DNA from: Baylisascaris procyonis
Taxonomy: Eukaryota > Nematoda > Chromadorea > Rhabditida > Ascarididae
Direction of reading: 5' to 3'
DNA length: 64,000 nucleotides
Assembly: GCA_037389465.1 (NCBI GenBank)
Contig: JAZARR010000082.1
Location: 2,778,501 to 2,842,500 of the forward strand
Made by a program: the position numbers and the translations under genes. Shown here in pieces: positions 1 to 17,811 of this stretch. The notes under the pieces were generated by a model. The model was not told the DNA's origin, ran no database searches, and saw nothing but the letters and a program-made list of their open reading frames with translations. The stretch's first letter is position 1; each line of letters opens with the position of its first letter.

Positions 1-113
1 TATGCAAAAACAACATGCTTGCTAGTGAATAGTTATACAAAAATTCTGCCTCAATAATAATGTTTCAGTTGATTATCTTTTAATTAAGTTTAATTAAATT
101 GGCTAAATTTAAG

Positions 114-386
114 ACACGAACGTGTAAGAACAATCGGTTATTCGGATCACTGTAGCCCAAACGAGTTGCGTGATTTTCTCTCTTTGTTGAAATTTCGTGA
201 CTTGGCTGGTTGTGCTGGAACGTTGAGAGTAGCACGTCGATGCGAATATCTTCTACTTTCACTGCTTAAAAACGGTGAATCTGCAAATAAGGTGGATAAA
301 AGCGGAAGAAATGATGATTGGGAAGCACGGGATCAATTCGAACCAACCGTGGAATGCCCGCCAAGTGATCCACCTACCATAAAAAG
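114..386 (+). CDS. Unrecognised gene, internal exon 1 in window
   Basis: Open reading [20 protein letters not shown] and onward to PPSDPPTIK, ending in AG before the donor gtatgt (phase 2). The left acceptor is weak (ttaag at 109-113), so the 5' edge is approximate. There is no in-frame ATG near the start, so this is an internal exon. Confidence 0.7.
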
Positions 387-2597
387 GTATGTATAACCAA
401 TAGTGATAGTGATTTGAGGATTTTTACAATGATTCGGATTTAATACAGTAATCTAGAGTTAATGCAAGGAAAAATCTGTACTATAGTGGTGAACAGAAAG
501 GGACTAGTCGTGTTATGCGATAGTGCCAGACCACAAACTCCGGTCTTTAGCAGGAAAAGTTGTCGCTCTTACGTATTGAGATTCTTCGTTATGTCCCCTT
601 GTGATCCTAACTTCTGAAAATTTGAAAAATTGCCGTATAAAAGGCCTGTAAGCGTTTGAAAAGCCATAGAAGTTCGATTTTGAAACCTTGGCGAAAATTG
701 CGTTTTTTCTATAGGTGCTTGTTTTACTGCATGAAATAAACTTCTTATCAAGTTGTGAGTCTTTGATATGAAGCGTTTAAAAATGATCTTTTTGTTTTCA
801 TTCTGATAATTAACGGATCGTAAGCATATGCTGATCAGAATATTTATTTTCGTTTTAAGTTCGCCTTTCACTCTCAAAAAGAACGATGTTTTTTGGGCAT
901 GACTTTATGTGTGAGTCTGATTGCGGACTTAAGCAGGCAATAGTTCCTGGACAGTGCTATCCGGGAAATCCTTCGATCTGTCGTTGTACACGATTCTTGT
1001 CTACGCTTGTTGAAATTTACAATTCTTAACACCACTAGCATTTCTTATGCTAAGCGGATAATGAATAATTATCTGCAAAGAATATGGGAGCGCATTTTAT
1101 ATTAGCAGAAATATCTTGCTGCAATCATGGATGAAATAATACGTGATTCCTTGCATTTTTTTAAAAGTTTTCATGATCATAAACATCGTTTCGAAGTTGA
1201 ATTTCTTGAAGCGGATTAGTAATGCTGTTCATGGCCGTAGTATCTTTGTTATCGAATCGGTTGAAAGATCGAAATCATCCTGAAAGTGGAAAACGTGCAT
1301 ATTTGTATATAGTGCTCTCAGATGATTAAATGAACCAATTTCAGGAATTCGTTGGTTCTTGATGCGCTCTTCAAAAGTCTGATATTACCTTCGGCAAATT
1401 TGGTGGATGGGTGCGAAATTGTGGTTGAAGAGAACACCGAACAAGAGGATTTGGTTGCCAGTTTAGAGCAAAAATTGCGCACTGAAAATATTGTCGCAGA
1501 CATTTTGGCAGGGATTGATCAGGATGAAGGATTATCAGACGATCCGGTATCGTATCGTGAAAATGATATTATGTGGCTCATCAATGGAGTCCCCAATGAT
1601 GATTTTAGATCATATGGGATAGCCAACAACGAAGATATGGAGGCTCCAAAGAACGGTACTTTGTTCACTTTATTTTTTTTCAAAACATGCCACGTAAAAT
1701 GAAACAATTCGTAAAATAAGATACTCACCAGGTTTACAGAAAAGGTAAGGTGAATAATATAATATTCTAAGTTCCTAAGTTTTCTTCCTTACTGCAAGAA
1801 TAAGTGAGTATTGTAAACGCTTTTTGGATTGGATGCTGTCTATTGCAACGATCCTGCATATTTTATTGAAAGTTAACTGTATGAAATGTATGCTGTAGTT
1901 TTTCGATGTGAATTACATCTAAGGTTTAAAACAACATTGTAGTAAGAAGTAATGCTGCCGAGATGGTGGAATTTATGACCGATGATGGACCTTTACGAGT
2001 CAGCGAAGTGCTTAGAGAGGTATGCGATCATACACTACGAGAAGTCAATGCTGACAGCGCCTAATTCATCGTGCATTTCCATACTTATGGCAGTGGACTT
2101 TCCTTACTTAATACATCTTTAACTTCTGCTTTATAGTTATATATTTTTTTATCGATTATGCTGTCATCAGAGGTTTGTGCCACAGAGAGATACTGAGTAT
2201 TGTGGTCGTGATGCGTATATAATTACACGCTGTTATTGCTTCTTCATTTTAAAACATGGTTCATCTGTTGAGAAATTTTGGCTAGGAAGTTTTTGAGGAA
2301 AATAATAACATATCTGCAGAGAACGGTAACCGATGAAAGCGCTTATCGTTTTTTCGAGAGAGAAAGGATTTGTATAGTTCAGTTATTTATGTTCGTAGAT
2401 TGCAATTATACGGGATATTCGTGCTTTATCCTCATCAATTTACTGAGCAATTTTTAAAATACTGAAGTGAGAAGTGAGATTATCTCGTAATGTTCGATCA
2501 AGTTTTATTTGTATGGATGTAATGTTAATGCTTTATACCTAAATTAATTGTGCATTTTCTGCTGGTTTGCTCTTTTATAATGAATATATATATATAC

Positions 2598-2683
<86 letters not shown>

Positions 2684-4978
2684 TGACGGAATGTCCCGAT
2701 TTAGATGTAATCTCAGCTGACACTTGAACCAATTCTATTTTACTCATCTCTTTTCTTCCGGTCTCTTTCTTTCCACACTAATTTTTTGTAAGGCTGCAAC
2801 ATACGACTGAAAGGGTGATATTAGCAAGATGAAGGACAGGTTCATCTCTGGTGTTGGTTTAATGCTGTTCAGGAGCAGAGAATTGTTAATCAAGGAACAA
2901 GAATGGAAGTTATAATCGTTCCCAAATGTACAAAATTTCTTCGTAATAAGGACTCGACAAGCTATAAATATAATACGAAAAGAATTAGGACATATCGAGG
3001 CCACTCATCTTTCAAATATGGCATCTTTGTCATCCAATTCCAAATCTTATTATCGTCCAAATACATGCCGATCCAAATATCGAAGAAGCACCTTTATGCA
3101 TCGCACAGTTTAATTCATGGTTCATAAAAAATTTAGCATATTTTTATAAAAAAAGGAAAACTGAAATTCGCTGTGGATTATTCTAAAACTCTGTTGTTCA
3201 TCCACGTTTGTTGCATGCGTATATGGATACAATGATTGAGTTTGACTTTGAAGTGCTGATTTTTGCTGTTATGTTCTATTATGTTCATGCTCATGGATCT
3301 CATTTTTTCTCATTCATTTCAATTTTTTATTCGCTTTATTTATGTATTTTCATTTGTTAATATTGTTGTTGAATTACAAAAAAATAAAATGTATAGCTGA
3401 AATAGCCTTTTTTGTTCGTAGAATAGGTGACAATATTTCGAAAGGATTGCCGTCGCAGTTTGATGTAATCGATCACATTTGCAAGGAAAAATACCGTAAA
3501 GAAGACGCTTTATTTTATTTGGTTGGATGATAGTAGGGTAATGTTAATGGCTGCTGAAATAGCTATCGATAAGCATCTTTGAAAGTATCGAACAGATCGC
3601 AAATGAACCCATCGCATGCAATAGTAGTACCAAAACCCGCAATCGTCGATTCTGAAAGTTATACAGACATTATAGGTGAATATGATCAATGAACGTTTAA
3701 AAAGTGCTTTTAGGCCATTAACGAATATCTATTACCAGTGACAGTATTATCATGACCAAATCAATCATTGCTCACTAGATGAGGTTTTAAAGCAACCTTT
3801 ATTATTCAATCGGCTATGCGTTTTTGAATTCCACTCATTGAATATAGCAGCTAAAATTTTTAAAGTTTGTATGAAATTGGACGACGGCTGAAAGAAATTG
3901 AGTAGGTAAGGTCAACCAAATCGATCGCATGTATTCGATCGATTGTACAACAAGCATTATCGTTTATAATCACGAATTACTTTTTAAACTGCCATTTGCA
4001 AGTCAGTGCTCTTATCAGCTAGCTTCTATATAAACAGTAATTATTTGCCTTGGTATAGTAGAGTAATGCAAGCGATCGGAAGTATTTCTTTGTTAGCATT
4101 AATGATTACTGGTATTGCGATGTATTGCGATCGAGGGGCATCAATTTTTTGCAGGCTAGTTTTCTCAGTTTTTTTTTTTAAGGAAAAACGGAATATATGA
4201 GAAAGAAAAAATCATTCGATTTCCGCTTATTTTATCTAGCTACTTCATGAAATCGCCTTCACGACAATAATTTAGTATTGTCATATTTGTGGCTATATGC
4301 AATCAGAGCCGAAAATATGAAATGCTCTCAAAAATAGTGGGAAAATACTTACACAAACAGCACGAGGTGTACGACTTTGTCGTTCTACTGTTGGTGTTTT
4401 CGAGTAAATGAGAGCTGCATTATCACTTTCTGAAAAAAAACTTCTTCATTGAATTACATCTTATACAACTATTTGTAAACTCTCACTTGTTGCTGTTTGA
4501 TGTTTCATTTCATGCCGATTCATAGAATCGACTATCAACACCGATGAAATTTTCGGTTGTCGACTTTCGTCTATTCACCGGAAGATGTAAACTGAATTGT
4601 TTAGAGACATTCTATAAAGTTTTGCCGATTCAATCGGCAAAACTTGCAGTGTATAAAGTTTCAACTATGAGTCTGCTCGGTCTCATCGAAGAAATTCAAC
4701 CGGCTTCACTCTCAAAAGTTGGCCGTCGATTGCATAAGAATTCGGCCTTGAAAAAAAGGTAAAATATGCAGAAAGATTATAACCTCAAGTTCAGGTGGTC
4801 CGTTATATGGAAACTCAATTCTCAAATACGCCCCTGCCCCCCCCCCCCTCCTCCTTTCATCTTCCATTGTTGATAAAAGATTGTAAAAATGCGGCATTAT
4901 AATTTTAACTTCCAGGTTGCTTCGCTAGGAGCAAATCCACCACTTATTCCAGCAAATAGCATAGAAGAATGGAAATAG
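114..4978 (+). CDS. Unrecognised multi-exon gene, 3' part (5' end off the left edge)
   Basis: I do not recognise this protein. Exons are joined by GT/AG with matching phase: ~114-386, 1345-1655, 1943-2019, 2171-2214, 3422-3521, 4526 to 4717 or 4758, and 4916-4978. The first exon is leucine-rich and helical ([29 protein letters not shown]) and then turns acidic. The second is strongly acidic and hydrophilic ([22 protein letters not shown]). Later pieces include [31 protein letters not shown] and a basic stretch [13 protein letters not shown]. No membrane segment or signal peptide lies in the supported exons. The likely end is [12 protein letters not shown] followed by TAG, with AATAAA at 5034. 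The last junction is not resolved: the exon ending at 4758 is phase 2 but the last exon reads best in phase 0. A weaker donor at 4718 would fit phase 0. A cytosolic or nuclear protein is my guess only. Confidence 0.72.
1345..1655 (+). CDS. Unrecognised gene, acidic exon 2 in window
   Basis: The acceptor tttcag and phase 2 entry rebuild an Arg codon with the previous exon. It reads [20 protein letters not shown], then an acidic segment, then [14 protein letters not shown] and EAPKN. It leaves in phase 1 at gtactt. The 958-base intron before it (387-1344) holds nothing I can assign. Confidence 0.78.
1943..2019 (+). CDS. Unrecognised gene, exon 3 in window
   Basis: The acceptor ttgtag and phase 1 entry make Val with the preceding G. 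It reads [20 protein letters not shown] then SEVLRE, and leaves in phase 0 at the donor gtatgc. Confidence 0.72.
2171..2214 (+). CDS. Unrecognised gene, small exon 4 in window
   Basis: A 44-base exon with acceptor catcag and donor gtatat. It reads [14 protein letters not shown] plus two bases, phase 0 to 2. It is the link that makes the neighbouring exons agree in phase, because exon 3 ends in phase 0 and exon 5 needs phase 2. Confidence 0.62.
2585..2682. repeat. (TA)n microsatellite
   Basis: About 98 bases of TA with two interruptions near its left end, inside an intron of the left-edge gene. Confidence 0.97.
3422..3521 (+). CDS. Unrecognised gene, exon 5 in window
   Basis: The acceptor ttcgtag and phase 2 entry give Ala. 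It reads [20 protein letters not shown] then [13 protein letters not shown]. The donor would be gttgga. If unspliced, the frame meets a stop two codons later (VG, TGA at 3528-3530), so an alternative short C-terminus is possible. The 1,207-base intron before it contains a (TA)n tract at 2585-2682. Confidence 0.65.
4526..4758 (+). CDS. Unrecognised gene, exon 6 in window (may be split)
   Basis: Acceptor attcatag, phase 0. It reads [20 protein letters not shown], later [19 protein letters not shown], then [12 protein letters not shown] before the donor gtaaaa. Bases 4587-4649 begin GT, end AG, are 63 long and keep the frame if removed, so the exon may really be two. A phase 0 donor at 4718 would join cleanly to the last exon. 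Confidence 0.6.
4587..4649 (+). other. Possible 63-base in-frame intron with a palindrome
   Basis: The segment starts gtaaac and ends ttgcag. Splicing it out joins phase 1 to phase 1 (FRLFTGR to LYKVST) and leaving it in also keeps the frame. It contains a perfect palindrome at 4617-4645 with 14-base arms (arm aagttttgccgatt) around one central base. Confidence 0.4.
4837..4848. repeat. C12 homopolymer
   Basis: A run of 12 C in the last intron of the left-edge gene. G/C runs of this length stand out in such AT-rich DNA. Confidence 0.95.
4916..4978 (+). CDS. Unrecognised gene, probable terminal exon
   Basis: The acceptor acttccag is followed by 20 codons, [20 protein letters not shown], and TAG. 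The phase 0 reading looks like real protein and is followed by AATAAA 56 bases on. If the previous exon ends at 4758 (phase 2), the reading would instead be LLR and stop. Confidence 0.55.
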   Translation, partial: VASLGANPPLIPANSIEEWK

Positions 4979-5033
4979 TTCGATTTTTATATAATTGTTT
5001 TATCGAGTAATATTTAATGTAGCGTATTCCCGA

Positions 5034-5039
5034 AATAAA
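5034..5039 (+). promoter_or_regulatory. Polyadenylation signal AATAAA
   Basis: AATAAA lies 56 bases after the proposed stop of the plus-strand gene and about 105 bases before the stop of the oppositely oriented b561 gene. It supports tail-to-tail gene ends here. Confidence 0.5.
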
Positions 5040-5143
5040 ATCATAAGAGCTATGGATGAACACTGGCAAGGATGAGTTCTGATTGGGCTTATCCTATATA
5101 TGAAAGTTTTGAAAGTTCTGAAAAAAATTCCAACCTAAGTTGT

Positions 5144-11951
<6,808 letters not shown>

Positions 11952-13671
11952 TAAACCATAGAATAAACCAAAGAAGATTACGCATAAATTAGTCGTTTCG
12001 AAGGTTGCAGAATTTTTTCTTCTTTATTACGATGAAAAAAAAGTTTGAAAAAAGGATATCCGTGATATGCTTTTTCAATCTTTTCAATTTCGCACATTTG
12101 TTCGGTTTCTTTTGCCGCATTTCGAACTTTTGCTTGTATTATCGTAAAAATTTACTGAAAAAAAGTTTTTTTTGATGATGCACACTAAACATAGCTGCTG
12201 ATAAAAAATAAGAGAGCTAGAAATTTCGATGCTATCATTTTTCAACTAAGATGGGAATTTATTCAGTTTTAGAGAAACTTTCCCAAGCACCTTCATACTT
12301 TTTTTGAAAAAATACAGGAAAAAAATTCAAAATTTTTTTCTCAACTTTACAATTTTATTTCACTTCAGAAATTTTCAACACTATAATCATCAATCGTCAT
12401 CCCAGTGCTGGGATTTATTAGAGTAGCAACAAGAAAAAGCTTCTTCAGCTATGAAGGAATTGTGCTAAACTATAAAGAAGAGAATAGGCTCATTGAATGG
12501 TGCACAACAATTTTATAAGCATTATAAGGCTTACCAAGAATACAGTAAAACTGCATTGACGAATAAACATCTCAGCGACGAATGTTGTTCGACTCTTTGA
12601 AGGTTACTACTCAGTGAATTGTAAATGAAATTCCTGCAGTAGTAGAAAAGGTGATCGCATGAAAAAAATATACACCTTATTAGACTATGATGATTAAAAA
12701 ACACCGATATTTTATTTAAAATAGTTGCTTTGTAAAGGTTCTCAAAAAAAAGTTCAATTATATTGGCTTCTTTAAGATACCTTTACAATATATCAAAGTA
12801 TTTTTACATTTATTATTTATAGTTATTTATGAAGGAATTTTACAGAAGTGGATAGAAACAACACAAAATAGAAGGTGAACGTTGTCTATAAAGATTTATT
12901 ATAGAATGAACAACTCGATTATGAAACAAGAAATACAAATCAATGAGAAGCAATTGTGATGTTCTCTTCTTTTTTTCTTTTTTTAAATACACAGTAAATG
13001 TTATGTGTAAATATACATCGGAAAAAGTCTTTATATTTTTTTCGAATGATTCATAATGAAGAGTGAAATTTTCATATCAACACGAAAATCTCATTAAAAG
13101 TAGTACTAATTTTTTGTTCATTTATTCCATTTATTTATTTATTTTCCTATAAAAATTCTCATAAATAAAACTTGCAAAGCATAAAAGAATTTTTATTGTA
13201 TTGAATAAATTGAATTGTACTGAATTATGCTAAAATAAACTATATAATAGAAATATAATAAAATTGTAAAAAATTTCTCCCCTCAAAAAATTTTTTTATT
13301 GAATAAAAATCGACAGTTGATAGCAACGAGAAGGTTTAAGAATATATGAGAATGAATTATCGAAAAAAAAAATCGCACCTCGTTTTGTTAAAACGAACTA
13401 GTCGACGCAATGAACGACAACAGCAATACGATGCAATGGATTTGTGTTGAAATTATGAAAGAGAACAACGTTTTCTTCTTTTTTTTTAATGTGAAAAGAT
13501 TACCAGATTCTTGAACGAGTATTTGAAGTGTTAAATGTTAAGTATTTTGTTTGCTAATGTTGGTGAGAACACTTATTCTTGGTAGACAATCATCGATAAG
13601 ATTTATTGAACACCGATGAGATCTTCATATTTAACGGATGTGGCTTACAATAATAAGTGGCAAAAAATTGT

Positions 13672-13797
13672 TGAAGGAAGAGGGGAAGGTACAGGAGGGA
13701 TGGGAATGAAAGCAGAGGGAAAAGGAGAAGGTTGGGGTAGGAGGGGTGAATGGATAGGAGGAAAGGAGGAATGGAGTAGAAAAAGAGAGAACAACAG
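13672..13797 (+). repeat. G-rich purine tract
   Basis: About 125 bases that are nearly all purine on the plus strand, with many GGGG, GAGGG and GGAGG blocks. It is low complexity and could form triplex or G-quadruplex structure. No coding signal. Confidence 0.8.
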
Positions 13798-16443
13798 ACT
13801 TTGATCGTCTTTCATTAGAGAATTATTCAAAAATTTGCATTCATAGCGAAAAAATTTGACGATCTTTGCAGCAATGAAATGAATTATACTGATGGATGTC
13901 AAAAACTGGAAAATAATATAACCGTTGAAATTGTACAATTAATAACCAATTTTAATTAATGAAAATCTCGATAAATAAATAATATTGTAGTTTTGAAAAT
14001 CTCAGTTCAAAGTGTGTTTAATAAAAAGTTGAAGAAATTTTTGAAATACTCCACAAAACGCTGCATTCGCCTCTTTTGAATGATTAATTATGAGATATTC
14101 ATTACATTGGCATGAGGGTTCACAACAAAGTATATCGATAGATAGTTAAGTAATTTTCCTGTTTAATTTCACCTTCCCAAATGATTATTTAAAAAATAAC
14201 ACTTGTAATTAGAATTTAATTTTATAATATTATCTGAGGTATTATAGGATGAAGCTGACACTTTAAATGTAATGAAAAGCTCATTGGATGAACACAACCG
14301 ACGTTTAGAGAAATCACTATCACTAATGAAATACCCGATTACAGTTGTCGAGCAATATTTTTTACTCTTTTTTATCTTTTGCCTTTTTCTATAAATATTC
14401 GAAAAAAAATATAAATGATTCATTGCTAATGAATGTGAACGTGTTGAATGATTGTTTGATCAACGGCTGTTACGAATGGAATGCGACAGACACTTACCCG
14501 AACGGATTACTCGTTCGTTACATTGCTAATCCTTCACGGCTTTTCATTTTATCTCCACTCATCGATTATACTAATATATGTTGCCTCACTAATCCAATTC
14601 AATCAAGTTGTAAAAACAAATAAACAAATAAATAAATTGTTGATTCAATTTGGACTATTGGAAAAAAAAAGTTCTCCATTTTGAAAAATTTTAAATTTTA
14701 TACAAATTTTTCACATTTTTAGCGATCGCCTAGAGTAGAAAATCTAATGACAATAATGCATAAATGAGAGGAAACGATAAAATTGCTTCGTAAAAAGTGT
14801 GAAGGATGTAATATTCTTCCTTCCTCTAAGATGTTATTTATGTGGTAATTGTTAAATAAATTTTTTTTTTACTTTCCAATTTCATCGATGAAATACGACG
14901 ATGAGCGATTAAATTAAGAACCATCTTGATTATAAGCCAACAATAAGATAATAAAAAGATTAGTAAATATTTAATTTACTACTTTATTATTGAATCGAAT
15001 TCTTATCGGCTTACTTGATTACTAATTTATACTACTATCACTTTAATTTATTACAGATTTACACTGTTATTGATCTATTTTATCACCACTCAATATTAGT
15101 GATTTACTTTAGTAATATTAAAAATTTTTAATAAAAAAAAAAATTTAACCTTTATTAAACTCATATAGCAATTAACACATTAATATTGAGTAGAATTTTT
15201 AGAATACACGTGACATTATATGACACGGCGTGACAATATCTAACATTATTATCACTCTAGAATTAAGAATGAGAAAATTTTGCGAATTGCTACTCCATCA
15301 AACACACTATAGCTTTCAGAGATAAATCATAAATAAAAGATTTTTTTAAGATAATTTATAGACATATGCATGAATATATGGATTATTCATCGTAGTCTTA
15401 AATTTTGACGAGTATTGATTGATTAATTTTAAAGAAATATATGATCAATTAAGTGTTTCAATATTTTATTTTTCGAGATGAAAAATTTATCAAATTCATT
15501 AAAAATTTTAAAAAATTAATTCGATCATCTACAATACCTCTTTGATTTTTTACTTCTTAATTACTTTCACCTTAAGTTTATTGATTTATTCAGCATTTAT
15601 TGACTGAATTTATTTATTTATTGAATTTATCATTTATTAGTAGCAATTAATCACTAATCATTATTCAATATTTATTTAATATTCGATAATCATTAAATAA
15701 TCACTTCCATATTCAAGTAGTATCGTGACTACTTATTCGATAAATATCGAAATATTAACGCATTAGAAATGAAATTACTTATATAATTAAAAATTTTGAA
15801 AAATATTCAAATCAAGGGAAAACTATATCGATGAAAAGAAAACCGTTTAAAAATTGATCAATTCATCGACTGACAATCACACAAACTAATGATGTTAACG
15901 CAATGAATGCGTTCGTCGATGAGAACCTGTCTATTACGTAAAACATTAACGAAACGTACATCGCATTTTGAGAAAAAAAAAGAAGAAATTTTTCAACAAT
16001 TTCGAAATTTTTCTTTTAGTTAATTTGTATAAATATGAATATTTCTTAATTGTATAAATATATTCTTATGAACATTTGCTTCATTTATCTAGTATTCAAC
16101 GGATTTTTCTTTTTATAAAGGTAACCTTAAATATAAATAGAAATAAGCAAAATGAAAGAAAACAATTCCAATCGTTGCAGTATTCTAGCGATATTGTTGC
16201 AGATCTGTTCTCTTATAGGTTTGTTGCTATCGTTCAAAAGATCTTTAATATGTAGACAGGAAGATGAAAGATTTATAGTGGGGAGATAAGAGAAGGGTGG
16301 GCGAAAAAGAAAGAAAATATCCGATAGCGATCAATAACGCTGTTTTTTTGCAAATATTATTCGAATTTAGAGAGAACTTTTCTATAGGAATGCATGTGAA
16401 CGCAGCTGCGTTAAATGTGTATATATCTATATATAAATTATAC

Positions 16444-16445
<2 letters not shown>

Positions 16446-16514
<69 letters not shown>
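16446..16514. repeat. (TA)n microsatellite
   Basis: About 69 bases of uninterrupted TA in the intergenic stretch. Confidence 0.97.
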
Positions 16515-16517
<3 letters not shown>

Positions 16518-16961
16518 ACACGATAAATGACTAAATAAATAAACATCGACAAAATTATTTATAAATACAAACTTTTATTTACTTGTTTATGTTTATATGA
16601 AAATAAACTAAAGAACAAAATTCCTGCAGAGTAACTAAAAATGAAGTGAAACGTAAGAGTGGATTGTTTCGAAATCATCAAACGAAATGTTCGCCGCTGA
16701 GTGGATTCACCACACCACTGCAATCATAAATCATTGTTGACTGGCACAGGCTTAATGAAGCAAAAACATCAAAAAAAGTCAGCATGTCTGTTGTGTCTGA
16801 TCATCATTCAAATACGAATCCAATGAAAATAAAACAAATTAAACCGTGCAAAGTGATTCAATTCAATAAGGAAAACTCAAGACCGATACATTTTAGCATT
16901 TAACGCATAATGTTTCATAGTGAAATGGATCAACAGTGTTCAGAACGAAAGTTTTTGTTCG

Positions 16962-17164
16962 CAGGATAGTTTTGTTTTCCAACAGGAAGCAGTTCTTGTC
17001 CAAGGAAAACCTTTGATATCATTGAAGGTATCCGGAGACAAAGTTAGCCACTTACCGATGCTGAGGGCGATTTAGGTAGATCCGACCGGAAAAAGGGTAA
17101 GCAAATTCGAGGAACCGCTCTCGGACGCAATTTTCATCGCCGTTGGGAGTCTGTGTTCCCATAA
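16962..17164 (+). pseudogene. Protein-like frame broken by one stop
   Basis: The frame reads QDSFVFQQEAVLVQGKPLIS, LKVSGDKVSHLPMLRAI, an in-frame TAG at 17071-17073, then VDPTGKRVSKFEEPLSDAIF. It is less AT-rich than its surroundings. A tttttgttcgcag sequence just before it could be an acceptor. I do not recognise the family. It sits just upstream of the LTR-like segment and could be the end of a decayed element's polyprotein. Confidence 0.35.
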
Positions 17165-17811
17165 TATACACTCATCAAAACTCAAATGATAAGGTCTTTG
17201 TCAGTGATCATTTCCCTGTAAGATAGATTTCTGTTTATATTATTACCAGGTGGCTATAGTTAAGCGGAAAGAGCGCGCCATGCAGGGTAAATCAACGAAG
17301 GTCAAAAGCAGATCAAATGATTATTCAGCATGAGTCGTAAGAGCAGTCTGAAGTAGAATCGGAAGAGTATATAAGGAGTTGACGTGTTCCTGTATTCATT
17401 CTAGCTGGTAGATTGTTCGCAAGGCAGAGTAGGACTACGTGTGGCAGTTGGAGTTCGGTAGTGTGGAGTTCGGTGAGTGCGACTACGAGATCGTGCCAAC
17501 GATCGAAGTCACCCTAGTGAACGAGTTGTATCTGTTCGTCACATAAGTGTTTGAGTGTGATAAACTATTCGCCCCTTATACACATGTCGTCTCGCAGTTT
17601 ACTAGACCGCATTTCGGCAGAGGGTGCAGATCCTCACAGAGAGCTGGACAACTAGACGAGTTTAGAGGAGCTGATTAGTACATCTCAATTAAAACACCCC
17701 TCTCTCCTCCAACTCTTCCCCACCAAGTATACATTTGAGGGTGCTAATTTTGAATTGATAATAAATTTCTTCCCTCTCTACGCTACAGTTTGTGACTGTC
17801 TACTTGCGTCA
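17152..17811 (+). mobile_element. Possible solo LTR or LTR-retroelement remnant
   Basis: A locally GC-richer block has the order expected of an LTR: a start in tgtgtt, a TATA box tatataagg (17368-17376), about 380 bases of leader-like sequence, AATAAA (17760-17765), a GT-rich stretch tttgtgactgtc, and an end in gtca. No second copy, primer site or integrase frame was found in the window. The borders are guesses and it could instead be a host promoter region. Confidence 0.33.

Larger units (their letters stand above)
11952..16960. other. Gene-poor AT-rich stretch
   Basis: No exon chain could be built here on either strand. It lies upstream of the b561 start and may hold its promoter. Homopolymer A/T runs dominate. 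The open frame at 14345-14623 has no splice partner or recognisable motif. Confidence 0.6.

Noticed and set aside
4006..4200. Membrane-like frame ([17 protein letters not shown])
   Set aside because: It has a weak acceptor and no donor, and is unlike the soluble exons around it. It is probably intron.
14345..14623. 92-codon plus-strand frame
   Set aside because: No splice partners, no motif, and extreme AT-driven composition at its start.
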